From: Haloechinothrix aidingensis
GTDB lineage: Bacteria > Actinomycetota > Actinomycetes > Mycobacteriales > Pseudonocardiaceae
Direction of reading: 5' to 3'
Assembly (NCBI RefSeq): GCF_013450155.1
Contig: NZ_JACCKD010000004.1
Span: 434,001-498,000, forward strand
Length of the DNA: 64,000 bases
The position numbers and the translations under genes are program-made. Position 1 is the first letter of the stretch. The number at the start of each line of letters is the position of its first letter. Below the pieces are notes generated by a model, which saw nothing but the letters and a program-made list of their open reading frames with translations, had not been told where the DNA came from and searched no databases. Shown here in pieces: positions 1-8,404 of the stretch.

Positions 1-146
1 ACCCGCCCTCGCGGTGCGGTGAACGAGATGCCGGAGACCGCGGTGTTACCGCCGAACCGCACGGTCAGCTCGGTAGCCCGCAGCCCGGAAGTGTCCGCAG
101 CGGCAGCGGCATCCGCCCCGTGCTCGGTGTCCACACGGTGTGTCAT
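1..146 (-). CDS. LivG-type ABC transporter ATP-binding protein, N-terminus only
   Basis: Only the first 48 codons are inside the window; the gene continues past the left edge. It starts with ATG at 146-144 and overlaps the stop of the upstream permease in an ATGA arrangement, so it is the next gene of the same operon. After a polar, Ala-rich leader the residues run LTVRFGGNTAVSGISF, the usual first beta-strand and A-loop of a branched-chain amino acid (LivG) ATPase. Walker A lies beyond the edge. By position it should energise the fused LivH-LivM permease next to it. The substrate cannot be told from this fragment. Confidence 0.8.
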   Translation of the reverse strand, partial: MTHRVDTEHGADAAAAADTSGLRATELTVRFGGNTAVSGISFTAPRGR

Positions 147-2107
147 CGGCCTCCTTCCCGCGCGGTGCCGATACTGATCCGGTAACCGGGCCGGTCACCG
201 GCGCGGGACACGGCCCGCTCCGCCCGTTCCGCGGCGGCGCTGCCCGCGCCGATGCGTTCGGCCGCCCGCGACGGCTCGCCCTGCTGTGCCGTGCTCCCGC
301 CCGCGTGCCGCTGGGCCCTGCCTGCCTCGTGCACGGCCACCAGCAACGCGCCGAGGCCGAAGACGACCGGCATCCAGTCGGTGAGGGCGTCGCTCGTGCC
401 GTAGGTGGGCGCCACCACGAGGAACAGGGCAGCCAGCACCGGAGCGGCACCGCGCGCCGGCCCGAAGAGCACCAGCACCGCCAGCCAGGTCAGGGACTGC
501 AACGCGGAGAACGGGGTCGCGCTGGCCGCATGGCTCTGCGCGGCGTGCAGCGCCCCTGCGACCCCGGCGATCAGTGCCGACAGGCCGAACACGGTGATCC
601 GTGTCACGTTGATACCCAGGCCCAGGGTGGACAGCGTCGTCGGCGAGTCGGCAAGGGCCCGTAACAGCCTGCCCAGCCTGCTGCGGGTGATCAGCGCGAC
701 CAGGCCCAGCCCCGCGACGGTGAAGGCCAGCAGCACGTAGTAGAACGCGACATCGCTGTCGAACCCGGCCGGCCGGGTGGCAGGCAACGTGCCCTGGGCC
801 CCGAACACCCAGTCGCTGGGGTAGGCCACCTTCTCCAGCAGCAGCGCGAACCCGAACGTGGCCAGGGCCAGGAACAGCCCCGCCAGCCGGATGGCAGGGA
901 CCGCCACGATCATCCCGACAGGGACGACGACCAGCCCGGCGAGCGCCACCGCGCCGAGCCAGGGCAGTCCCACGCCGGTGGCCAGGTGGGCGAAGGTCGC
1001 CGCGCCGATCGCGACCAGTCCGGCATGTGCCAGGGAGATCTGCCCGGAGATGCGCACCAGCAGGTGCAGCGAGGTGAAGATCAGCACGAACACCAGCGCC
1101 GAGGCGTACACCGGAAGCCGGGGGCCGACCAGCAGCGGCAGCACCGCGGCCACGGCGATCGCCGCCACGGTCAGTGCGCGCGCGGTCGCCGGGCTCACCA
1201 GCGGCGCCACCGGAGCCGGGCTGGCGTGCGCTCCCGGTTCGACGAGCTTGTGCCGGGGCACCAGCAGCAGCACCACGAACAGCACCACGAACGGCATCGC
1301 CGGCGGGAGCTGAGCCAGCCACTGGTGACCGGCGACGAGGTTGGTGGCGAGCGCGGCCAGCACCCCGATCAGCAGGCCACCGGCGTAGGTCAGGGGAAGG
1401 CTGGCGAACAGCCCCACAGCCGCTGCCCCGTAGGCCTGCACCACGAGCAGCGTCAGCAGCAACGCGTCCAGCCCGATCTGCGGGGCGAGCAGCACGCCGG
1501 AGATCGCCGCGAACCAGGTCCCGATCAGCCACGCCCACCGGCGCACCGCGACCGGGTTCGTCCCGGCCAGCGACAGCAGCTCGGGGTTGTCCACCACCGC
1601 CCGCATCCGCGTACCCGTCGGCGAGGCGCGGAAGAACACGAAGAACGCCACCGCGGCGGCGGCAGCCACCCCTGCGGAGATGAGCTGGTCGATACCGACG
1701 TTGATGCCGACGATCCCGACGGACTCGGTGGGCAGGAATCGCGGGAAGCTCAGGCCCGCACCGCCGTAGTGGGCGATCAGCGCGCTCACGATCGCCAGCT
1801 GCAACCCCACGGTGGCCACGATCTTGGTCGTGACCGTCCCGCCTGCCAGGCCCCGGGTGACGCGTTCCAGCCCGACCGCGACGACCGGCGGCAACACCAC
1901 CACCGCCAGCAGCAACGCCACCGGCCACGGCAGCCCCCGCACCGTGTGCAGCTCGTAGAAGGCGAACGCCGCCACCGCCGCGATCGCGCCGTGCGCGAAG
2001 TTGAACACTCCTGAGGTCTTGTAGGTCAGCACCAGCCCCATCGCGGCCAGCCCGTACACCGAGCCACTTGTGACGCCGATGATCAGAAACGGTGCCAGCT
2101 CACCCAT
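143..2107 (-). CDS. Fused LivH-LivM branched-chain amino acid type ABC permease
   Basis: A 654-residue membrane protein in which a LivH-like half (about residues 1-290, starting ELAPFLIIGVTSGSVYGLAAMGLVLTYK-like with the hallmark GVFNFAHGA) is joined to a LivM-like half (about 310-590, with SGQISLAHAGLVAIGA). Normally these are two separate permeases that form a heterodimer. Family knowledge suggests uptake of branched-chain amino acids, amides, urea or hydrophobic acids. The last 55 residues are a charged, Ala/Arg/Glu-rich cytoplasmic tail. ATG at 2107 is preferred over an in-frame start at 2134 because it begins at the conserved N-terminus; it overlaps the upstream gene by 8 nt. No periplasmic binding protein is seen on this side of the operon. 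Confidence 0.9.
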   Translation of the reverse strand: MGELAPFLIIGVTSGSVYGLAAMGLVLTYKTSGVFNFAHGAIAAVAAFAFYELHTVRGLPWPVALLLAVVVLPPVVAVGLERVTRGLAGGTVTTKIVATVGLQLAIVSALIAHYGGAGLSFPRFLPTESVGIVGINVGIDQLISAGVAAAAAVAFFVFFRASPTGTRMRAVVDNPELLSLAGTNPVAVRRWAWLIGTWFAAISGVLLAPQIGLDALLLTLLVVQAYGAAAVGLFASLPLTYAGGLLIGVLAALATNLVAGHQWLAQLPPAMPFVVLFVVLLLVPRHKLVEPGAHASPAPVAPLVSPATARALTVAAIAVAAVLPLLVGPRLPVYASALVFVLIFTSLHLLVRISGQISLAHAGLVAIGAATFAHLATGVGLPWLGAVALAGLVVVPVGMIVAVPAIRLAGLFLALATFGFALLLEKVAYPSDWVFGAQGTLPATRPAGFDSDVAFYYVLLAFTVAGLGLVALITRSRLGRLLRALADSPTTLSTLGLGINVTRITVFGLSALIAGVAGALHAAQSHAASATPFSALQSLTWLAVLVLFGPARGAAPVLAALFLVVAPTYGTSDALTDWMPVVFGLGALLVAVHEAGRAQRHAGGSTAQQGEPSRAAERIGAGSAAAERAERAVSRAGDRPGYRISIGTAREGGR

Positions 2108-2537
2108 GGCACACCTCGCACGACCGGCCGTCACCCGGGCTCGCGGGATCCACGTGCTTGCCTGCCACGAGCGGGCAACCGGGACGGTGTACCCGCGCCA
2201 TACCCTCGGCGCGCACGAGCTCCGGCGACTCCGTCCCTGTCGCGTGCGTCGTACGCGGGACGTCCGCCGCGCGCTGTTCGAGCGAGATCAGCGCCGCGCG
2301 ACGCTCGCCGACCGCGCGACGGCCGCGCAGCAGCCACAGGCACACTCCGCCCGCGAAGATCGCGAACCCGGCGACCCCGACCTGCAACCAGCCAGCCCTG
2401 GCAAGGGCCGAGCCCGCACGCTCGGCACCGGCCCAGGCCGCCGCGATCGCGATCGGACCGACCAGCGCGGTCACCGCCAGCGTCACGATGTCGCCGTCGC
2501 GCCACGCCAGGTGACGCGCGCCCTGCTGCGAGGTCAT
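2100..2537 (-). CDS. Small two-helix membrane protein with C-terminal cysteine motif
   Basis: A 145-residue protein not recognised as a named family. Two hydrophobic segments (about 17-38 and 51-70) are followed by a cytoplasmic or external tail that ends HRPGCPLVAGK then CEVCHG. The three cysteines and two histidines in the last 30 residues look like a small metal- or redox-type site, but this is only a reading of spacing. Start ATG 2537 overlaps the upstream stop (ATGA), and its own end overlaps the permease start by 8 nt, so the three proteins are probably made in fixed ratio and may form one membrane complex. Confidence 0.75.
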   Translation of the reverse strand: MTSQQGARHLAWRDGDIVTLAVTALVGPIAIAAAWAGAERAGSALARAGWLQVGVAGFAIFAGGVCLWLLRGRRAVGERRAALISLEQRAADVPRTTHATGTESPELVRAEGMARVHRPGCPLVAGKHVDPASPGDGRSCEVCHG

Positions 2538-2863
2538 CGCGCGCCCTCCGTCGCGGCCGTGGGCAACGGCCGGGTCGGCTCGGGGGAAGGCTCGGCGGGG
2601 CGCTCCTCGCGGATCGCCCGCTCGATACGGTCCAGCTTGCGCCACTCGTCGTGCAGGTCCGCCGACAGCCACAGCGTCGCCGAGGCCCCTAGCAGGAACA
2701 ACCCGCCGAGACCCGCGCTGATGATGTAGGGAAGCTGCTCGGCCGGGTACGGCGTACCGCTGACCCGGTACCACCCGAGGGTCAGCACCACCACCCCGGC
2801 GATCAGCGCGGCCGCCGCCAGCAGACGGTCCCACTGGCTACCCGCCCGCGTCACGAGATCCAT
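2534..2863 (-). CDS. Small two-helix membrane protein
   Basis: A 109-residue protein with hydrophobic spans at about 14-34 and 44-67, followed by an amphipathic charged stretch (HDEWRKLDRIERAIREE) that could form a short coiled coil, and a Pro/Thr-rich end. No family recognised. It overlaps the upstream exported-protein gene by 13 nt and the downstream small membrane gene by 4 nt, so it belongs to the LivHM operon. Probably an accessory membrane subunit; function unknown. Confidence 0.75.
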   Translation of the reverse strand: MDLVTRAGSQWDRLLAAAALIAGVVVLTLGWYRVSGTPYPAEQLPYIISAGLGGLFLLGASATLWLSADLHDEWRKLDRIERAIREERPAEPSPEPTRPLPTAATEGAR

Positions 2864-4182
2864 CGCGTCCTCACTCCCAACAACCGCAGCAGCGTGCCGC
2901 CGGTGACCGTGGCCAGACCGCCGAACACGATGACCAGGTACACACCGGCCATGCCCATATCCATCGGTTCACTCGCCAGGCGGGTACTCGCCTCCTCCGG
3001 CGCCGCCTCCGCCTCGGGGGCCCGCGCCTCCTCCGGCGCATCCCCTTCGCTGACCGCCTTCCCTGTCCCGGCCCCACCGGCGTCCTCCGGTGCGCCTGCG
3101 GCAGCCGGTCCCTGCTCCTCGGGGACCGCAGGGGAGCCGCTGCCCTGCACTCCCGCGGGAATCTCGGCGTCCGCGCCTGCGCCGGCGGGTCCCTCCGCTA
3201 CCGTGTCGGCGGCCGCGAACGCGCGCCCGAAGGTGTAGTGCGCCGTGTAGACCGCCGTCTCCACCCGCTGCTCGGCGATGACCTCGACTCCCGCCGAGAG
3301 CACGCCCCTCGGGGTCTCGACCTCGTCCAGGTAGCGCACCCGCACACCGGCCTGTTCAAGGACCTCGTTCGGGTCCGGACCATCCGGCAGCTCGATGCCC
3401 TCACCGGCCGCCTCGACACCGTCCGGAGTGACCACCACCTCCTGGCCGCCGACCCGTGTGCGCCCTACCTCGAGCTCCGCCGTGCGCGAGAGCTCACCCC
3501 GGGAGTCCACAGCTGCCTTCGCCGAGCTACGAACCTGCCCCAGCTCCAGCACATCGTTGATCACCAGCGGCCGCGTCGTCGACGCGGCCGTCGCCTCCGA
3601 CGAACTCTCCTGCGGATCGACCACGGACGTAGCCCTCGCCCCGGCCACGGCCGCACCCGCGTCGTCCTCATCGTGGCCGCTGCCCGCGCGAGCCTCGGTC
3701 GAGGTTTCCTCGCTCCGCGAGCTCAACGTGTAGCCGTCCTCCGAGACCGAGGACTCGGGGTCGCCCGGGTGACGCGAGGAGACATAGGCCGGATATCCGG
3801 GGAACTCCTGACCGGTCTGGCCACCGAGCAACCCCGGAAGCGCCACGACGTTCGCGCCGGGGTACGGGTTGCTCGCGAACCCGGTCGACTCCCCCAATCC
3901 GTAGTCCACACAGGACTGCGCAGCCGGGGCGGCCACACCCGTGGGAGCGGACAGGAATATGTCGTCGCTTTTCGACGCCATCATCCGCACCCCCTGCGCT
4001 GCCGCGACGACGGGGCAGGAGTGCTGCTCCGTCCCCTCGCCTCCTGCGGCAACGCCCGGCACACACAGTGGCGGGAACACGGCTGCCAGCAGCACGGCCC
4101 GGCGGAACCGGCGACGCGTGGGCCGGCGTGCGGGCCGCACTGCGAGCCACTGCCGATGCCCGTCATGCCGAGGTCGTCTCAC
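2851..4182 (-). CDS. Exported, C-terminally membrane-anchored protein of the LivHM operon
   Basis: A 443-residue protein, first gene of the operon. It has an Arg-rich N-region followed by a hydrophobic stretch (about 29-47) that looks like a signal peptide, a Ser/Thr/Gly-rich region, an ordered domain (about 205-335, with many VVVTPDGVEA and RTRVGGQEV type beta segments), a long Pro/Glu/Ala-rich spacer (about 340-405) and a single hydrophobic helix near the end (about 413-434). The layout is that of a surface protein held by one C-terminal helix. GTG at 4182 is used, with a GGGAG ribosome site about 5 nt upstream. It may take the place of, or help, a solute-binding protein for the LivHM transporter; no known domain is recognised. 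Confidence 0.75.
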   Translation of the reverse strand: MRRPRHDGHRQWLAVRPARRPTRRRFRRAVLLAAVFPPLCVPGVAAGGEGTEQHSCPVVAAAQGVRMMASKSDDIFLSAPTGVAAPAAQSCVDYGLGESTGFASNPYPGANVVALPGLLGGQTGQEFPGYPAYVSSRHPGDPESSVSEDGYTLSSRSEETSTEARAGSGHDEDDAGAAVAGARATSVVDPQESSSEATAASTTRPLVINDVLELGQVRSSAKAAVDSRGELSRTAELEVGRTRVGGQEVVVTPDGVEAAGEGIELPDGPDPNEVLEQAGVRVRYLDEVETPRGVLSAGVEVIAEQRVETAVYTAHYTFGRAFAAADTVAEGPAGAGADAEIPAGVQGSGSPAVPEEQGPAAAGAPEDAGGAGTGKAVSEGDAPEEARAPEAEAAPEEASTRLASEPMDMGMAGVYLVIVFGGLATVTGGTLLRLLGVRTRWIS

Positions 4183-4511
4183 GTCTTCTCCCGGTCGACT
4201 CGTACGCGGCTACGGCCTCAGCGTGGAACCTGCGAGGGGGCGCCGGTAGGCAACGTCCTGGTGACCGGGATCGGACGTATCCCCGCGCCGGGCACGACCC
4301 GCGGCAGTGCGGATTCCCGCTCACCGGGACGTCCCGGTGAGATGCGCGCCGAGCCCCGGATACGGTGCACGCCGACAGCAGCAACGCCCCGGGCGCCCGC
4401 TCAGCCGGGCGCGCCCGGATCGCCGATCGAGTGGACGTGAACGTGACACCTTCCGCCCGCTTCACCGGCAGGCAGGCCGGGCGGGGAACCAACGGTCAGT
4501 ACGCTGGGAGC
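4183..4511. other. Divergent intergenic region, 329 bp, with perfect palindrome
   Basis: No convincing gene. It separates the minus-strand LivHM operon from the plus-strand PadR gene and must hold both promoters. The clear structure is a perfect 22-bp palindrome without a loop at 4320-4341, centre GACGTC, described in its own entry. No strong -35/-10 pair was identified. Confidence 0.6.
4320..4341. promoter_or_regulatory. Perfect 22-bp palindrome, candidate operator
   Basis: The bases CTCACCGGGAC are followed directly by their reverse complement. The site lies about 140 bp from the start of the LivHM-operon exported protein and about 170 bp from the padR start. A zero-loop palindrome suits a dimeric repressor better than a terminator. 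The bound protein is unknown; the adjacent PadR is one candidate. Confidence 0.45.
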
Positions 4512-5138
4512 ATGCCAGCACGCCGAGGATCCCCGACACATCCCGACCTGCCGGCCACCAGCTGGGCCGTGCTCGGCCTGCTGTCCTTCGGCAGGGAGCT
4601 GTCCGGCTACGACATGAAGAAGTGGGCGGACTACGGCCTGTGCTTCTTCTACTGGAGCCCGTCGTTCAGCCAGATCTACAACCAGCTCAAGCGCCTGGAA
4701 CGACACGGGTACGCCAGCTCACGCGTGATCAGCGGTACCGACTCACGGGACAAGCGCGTCTACACGATCACCGAGGACGGCAGGGAAGCGCTGGAGACGT
4801 GGGTCGCCCATGCACCCGTACACCCGCCGGTGCTCAAGCACAGCGTGCTGCTGCGCGTGTGGCTCGGGCACCTGGCGGAGTCCGGCACGCTACGCACGTT
4901 GCTCACCACACACGCAGGCGAGGCCGAACACATGCGCGCATGGGCGAACGAGGCACACGGTCAGGCCGAGGGCGAGCCCGCCTGGGCCTACCAGGCGAGC
5001 GTGTTGCGGTGGGCGGAGCGCTACTACGCCGCCCAGCGGGACAATACCGAAACCCTGCTCGCCGAGCTCGACGAGCTCGGTCACGCCTCAGCGCACGACC
5101 CGACCGGAGCCGGGGGCGAACGGTCCGCACATCCCTGA
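4512..5138 (+). CDS. PadR-family transcriptional regulator (first of two paralogues)
   Basis: A 208-residue regulator with a winged-helix N-terminal domain (about 14-95: SWAVLGLLSFGRELSGYDMKK, then SFSQIYNQLKRLERHGYA) and a helical C-terminal dimerisation domain of the PadR/Vir type. PadR proteins usually repress aromatic or phenolic-acid pathway genes and release DNA on ligand binding. ATG at 4512 is chosen because the longer in-frame start at 4365 would add an unlike, low-quality N-terminus. It lies 22 nt ahead of the acyl-CoA ligase gene and is probably co-transcribed with it. A close paralogue sits at 19283-19969, so the two PadR genes bracket most of the catabolic island. Confidence 0.9.
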   Translation: MPARRGSPTHPDLPATSWAVLGLLSFGRELSGYDMKKWADYGLCFFYWSPSFSQIYNQLKRLERHGYASSRVISGTDSRDKRVYTITEDGREALETWVAHAPVHPPVLKHSVLLRVWLGHLAESGTLRTLLTTHAGEAEHMRAWANEAHGQAEGEPAWAYQASVLRWAERYYAAQRDNTETLLAELDELGHASAHDPTGAGGERSAHP

Positions 5139-5160
5139 CGGCAGCACGGGAGTGAACACT

Positions 5161-6750
5161 ATGTCGGTGAGTAAGCAGCAGGACTGTCACCTCGAGTCGC
5201 TCGGCACGGTCCCCGCGCTGTTGGACTACGCGGCGTGCCACTACGCGGAGCTGCCCGCGGTCGTCGACGAGTCCGGCAGCATGACCTTCGCGCAGCTCGA
5301 CGAGGAGACCCGCGGCGTCGCGCGCGCGGCACGCGGACTCGGCACGCGCCCCGGCGACGCTGCAGCGATCTGGGCGCCCAACGGGCGACGGTGGATCATC
5401 ACCGCACTCGGCCTGCTACGCGCGGGCGTGACGGTCGTGCCGATCAGCACCCGGTTCCGCGGTACCGAGACCGCCGACATCCTCCGGCGCAGCCGCAGCC
5501 GCCTGCTGTTCACCGTGCGCGGGTTCCTGGGGACCGACTACATCCGGCTGCTGCGTGACACCGGAGCCGAGCTCGGCGGCCTCGCCCACACCGTGATACT
5601 CGACGGGGATACCGAGCCGTCCGAACACGACTGGGAGTCGTTCCTCGCCGCGCAGCGACATGCTCCCGCCGCGACAGGCACGCAAGGCTCGGTGACCGCG
5701 GACAGCGTCTCGGACGTGCTGTTCACATCGGGAACCACGGGCCTGCCGAAAGGCGTGATGTCCACGCACGGGCAGACCCTGAAGGTGTACGCGCGGTGGA
5801 GCGAGGTCGCCACGTTGCGGCCGGGCGACCGTTACCTGCTGATCAACCCGTTCTCGCACACATTCGGGTACAAGGCGGGCATCCTGGCCTGCGTGATGCG
5901 CGGTGTCACGATGTACCCGCTCGCCGTGTTCGACCCCGAGGTGGTGATGCGCACCATCGCGAGTGAACGGATCAGTGTCCTGCTCGGACCGCCGACGCTG
6001 TTCACGAGCATCCTGGATCACGAGCAGCTCGCCGCGCACGACCTGAGCCCGTTGCGGCTGGCCGGGACCGGGGGCGCGACCGTGCCGGTCGAGCTCGTCC
6101 GCCGAGTGCGCGAGGAGCTCGGTGTCGGCGGCATGTTCACCGCCTACGGGTTGACCGAGTCGGCAGGAGTCGTGTCGGTCTGCCCACCCGACGCCGATGC
6201 CGAGCGGGTAGCCACCACCGTCGGCCCGCCGCTTCCCGGCACCGAGCTGCGTATCGTCGGCTCCGACGGCCGAGCCGTAGCTCCCGGCGAGCACGGCGAG
6301 ATCCAGACGCGCGGCGACAACGTCATGCTCGGCTACCTGGACGACCCGGAGGCCACCCGGGCGGCGATCGACGATGACGGGTGGCTGCACACCGGCGACG
6401 TCGGCACGGTGGACCCGGACGGGTACCTCAGCATCACCGACCGCCTCAAGGACATGTTCATCGTCGGCGGGTTCAATGCCTATCCCGCCGAGATCGAGCG
6501 CGCGCTGACCGAGCACCCGGCGGTCCGCGAGGTCGCGGTCGTCGGGACACCCGACGACCGCCTCGGCGAGGTCGGCCACGCCGTTGTCGTCCCGGCGGAC
6601 GGGGAAGCGACCGACGCCGACGGGATCATCTCCTGGGCACGCGAGCGGATGGCAGGCTACAAGGTGCCCAGGAGCGTGGAGTTCCGCGAATCGCTGCCCC
6701 GCAACGCCACCGGCAAGGTCCTCAAGCGCGAACTCCGGTCCAAGGGGTGA
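5161..6750 (+). CDS. Acyl-CoA synthetase (AMP-forming), FadD3-like
   Basis: A 529-residue adenylate-forming ligase that activates a carboxylic acid with ATP and CoA. It shows the AMP-binding loop FTSGTTGLPKG (about 188-198), INPFSHTFGYKAGILAC, AYGLTES, the GDVG/DRLKDM hinge region and a C-terminal NATGKVLK with the catalytic lysine near 519. From memory the INPF-H-FGYKAGILAC and NVMLGYLDDPEATRAAID stretches are very like FadD3, the synthetase for the C/D-ring propionate left after steroid ring A/B breakdown; that assignment is inference. A GGGAG site lies about 8 nt before ATG 5161. Terminated by a long hairpin immediately after the stop. Confidence 0.88.
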   Translation: MSVSKQQDCHLESLGTVPALLDYAACHYAELPAVVDESGSMTFAQLDEETRGVARAARGLGTRPGDAAAIWAPNGRRWIITALGLLRAGVTVVPISTRFRGTETADILRRSRSRLLFTVRGFLGTDYIRLLRDTGAELGGLAHTVILDGDTEPSEHDWESFLAAQRHAPAATGTQGSVTADSVSDVLFTSGTTGLPKGVMSTHGQTLKVYARWSEVATLRPGDRYLLINPFSHTFGYKAGILACVMRGVTMYPLAVFDPEVVMRTIASERISVLLGPPTLFTSILDHEQLAAHDLSPLRLAGTGGATVPVELVRRVREELGVGGMFTAYGLTESAGVVSVCPPDADAERVATTVGPPLPGTELRIVGSDGRAVAPGEHGEIQTRGDNVMLGYLDDPEATRAAIDDDGWLHTGDVGTVDPDGYLSITDRLKDMFIVGGFNAYPAEIERALTEHPAVREVAVVGTPDDRLGEVGHAVVVPADGEATDADGIISWARERMAGYKVPRSVEFRESLPRNATGKVLKRELRSKG

Positions 6751-6801
6751 GCCGAGGGACTCCTCGGGTACATATCAGGTACCCGAGGAGTCCCTCGGCT
6801 C
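6749..6801. terminator. Bidirectional hairpin terminator, 23-bp perfect stem
   Basis: Arms 6749-6771 and 6779-6801 are perfect reverse complements around a 7-nt loop (ATATCAG). The left arm begins within the stop codon of the CoA ligase, and the right arm ends 9 nt before the stop of the convergent SDR gene. There is no U-tract, as is common in high-GC actinomycetes. It should stop transcription from both sides. Confidence 0.85.
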
Positions 6802-6809
6802 GGCCGGGC

Positions 6810-7628
6810 TCACGCCGGCTGCCGCCTCATCGACGCGGTGATGACGCGCTGGTAGCCGGAACCGAGAACTCTGGGCATCAGGTCGATCATGTAGGCGTCC
6901 GGGCCGACCAGGATCTTGGACCTCTCCTTGCGGATCCCGCGCAGGATGTGCTTGGCGGCCCTGTCGGCCGAGGTCCTGGCCAGGCGCTCGAAGTTGTCCG
7001 CCAGCTCGTCGACGTCGCGGCTCGCGCCGGCGCGCGCCTTGCGAGCGATCCCGGTCTTGATCATTCCGGGGTGGACACAGCTCACCCCGACGGGACGGCC
7101 CTCCATGCGCATCTCCTGACGCAGCGCGTCGGTGAAGCCCTTCACCGCGAACTTCGAGGCGTTGTAGGCGCTCTGCGTGGGGCACGCGGCCAGGCCGAAC
7201 ATACTGGACACGTTGGCGATGTAGCCGTCACCCGAGGCGATCACGTGCGGCAGGAACGCCTTGGTGCCGTGCACGACGCCCCAGAAGTTGATACCCATGA
7301 TCCACTCGAGGTCGTCCCACGTCGTCTCGTCGACACCGGAGGTCATCGACACCCCGGCGTTGTTGACCACGAGGTTGACCCGGCCGAAGTCAGCCAGCAC
7401 CTCCTCAGCGTGGTCGTAGACAGCCTGTCGGTCGGTGACGTCGAGCCGGTAGGCGCGTGCCTTGGCACCGGCACGTTCGCAGAGCTCCGCGGTCTCGGCA
7501 ACCGTGGACTCGCGCCTGCCGGACAGTGCGAGCCGGGCGCCCTCGTTGGCGAGCGCGACAGCCAACGACCTCCCGATTCCCGCACCCGCACCGGTGATGA
7601 CGGCGACCTTGTCGTCGAAGTTCTTCAT
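6810..7628 (-). CDS. Short-chain dehydrogenase/reductase
   Basis: A 272-residue classical SDR: cofactor loop TGAGAGIG at 12-19, NNAG at 89-92, serine near 141, YNASK at 155-159. The Arg-Arg after the second strand (SGRRES) suggests NADP(H) preference. The C-terminal 50 residues are longer than in the two neighbouring SDRs, with an amphipathic end that may sit at the membrane. It is the last gene of the minus operon 10864-6810 with another SDR, KstD and a third SDR, so a hydroxysteroid-type alcohol or ketone substrate is likely. The exact reaction is not known. Confidence 0.88.
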   Translation of the reverse strand: MKNFDDKVAVITGAGAGIGRSLAVALANEGARLALSGRRESTVAETAELCERAGAKARAYRLDVTDRQAVYDHAEEVLADFGRVNLVVNNAGVSMTSGVDETTWDDLEWIMGINFWGVVHGTKAFLPHVIASGDGYIANVSSMFGLAACPTQSAYNASKFAVKGFTDALRQEMRMEGRPVGVSCVHPGMIKTGIARKARAGASRDVDELADNFERLARTSADRAAKHILRGIRKERSKILVGPDAYMIDLMPRVLGSGYQRVITASMRRQPA

Positions 7629-7661
7629 CGGTCGTCACTCCTGCCGATCCTGTGTTGAGTC

Positions 7662-8393
7662 TTACTGGCTGGTATAGCCACCGTCGGCGACGAACTCGGA
7701 GCCGGTGCAGAAGCTCGACTCGTCGGAGATCAGGAACAGCACGAGGTTGGCCAGCTCCTCCGCTGTGCCTCGGCGCGCGAGGGGCTGGTCGGTCACCATG
7801 CCCTGCGAACGGTCGGAGTCCGCGGTCATCTCGGTCGCGACGACGCCCGGGTGCACCGAGTTGACACGGACCCCGTCCGCGCCGAACTCCTGGGCTGCGG
7901 TCTTCGTCATGCCGCGCACCGCCCATTTCGAGGCGGTGTAGCTGACGATCCCGGAGAAGGCGATGATTCCGCCGATCGACGAGATGTTCACGATCGAACC
8001 GCCTCCCGCTCGGCGCATCGAGGGCAGCACCGCCTTCATACCGAGGAACACGCCGATCTGGTTCACATCGATGACCCGCCGGTAGTCGGCCTCGTCCAAC
8101 GACTCGATCGAGCCGACGTGCACGATCCCCGCATTGTTGACCAGCCCGCTTACCGGCCCGTTCCGGTCGGTGACCTCGGCGACGACACGTTCCCACGCGT
8201 CGTGGTCGGTCACGTCGAGCTCCGCGAAGTCCGCCCGCCCGCCGAGCTCACCGGCAAGGGCCTTGCCCTCTTCGGCGAGGACGTCGGCGATGACCACGGA
8301 CGCTCCCTCCGCGACGAGCGCACGGGCGAACGCCGCGCCGAGCCCCCGCGCGCCCCCTGTGACGATCACCGTCTTACCGCTGACCCTTCCCAT
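7662..8393 (-). CDS. Short-chain dehydrogenase, hydroxysteroid dehydrogenase-like
   Basis: A 243-residue classical SDR with TGGARGLG at 12-19, NNAG at 86-89, the active-site serine at about 138, YTASK at 152-156 and a typical C-terminal FLISDESSFCTGSEFVADGG. An Asp after strand 2 (IADVLAEEG) indicates NAD(H). The overall pattern is that of bacterial 3-alpha/20-beta or 17-beta hydroxysteroid dehydrogenases. It lies 11 nt downstream of kstD in the same operon. About half its residues match the third SDR (10127-10864), so the two look like paralogues. Confidence 0.88.
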   Translation of the reverse strand: MGRVSGKTVIVTGGARGLGAAFARALVAEGASVVIADVLAEEGKALAGELGGRADFAELDVTDHDAWERVVAEVTDRNGPVSGLVNNAGIVHVGSIESLDEADYRRVIDVNQIGVFLGMKAVLPSMRRAGGGSIVNISSIGGIIAFSGIVSYTASKWAVRGMTKTAAQEFGADGVRVNSVHPGVVATEMTADSDRSQGMVTDQPLARRGTAEELANLVLFLISDESSFCTGSEFVADGGYTSQ

Positions 8394-8404
8394 GGCCTAC
8401 GCTC

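Noticed and set aside
195-1928. A 577-codon minus-strand frame within the LivHM permease
   Set aside because: It is out of frame with the permease, and its translation is Arg/Gly/Ala-rich and lacks membrane helices. The permease frame carries clear LivH and LivM motifs.
4365-4511. Longer start for the first PadR
   Set aside because: The extra 49 residues are unlike PadR N-termini and pass through the intergenic region; ATG 4512 begins just before the conserved domain.
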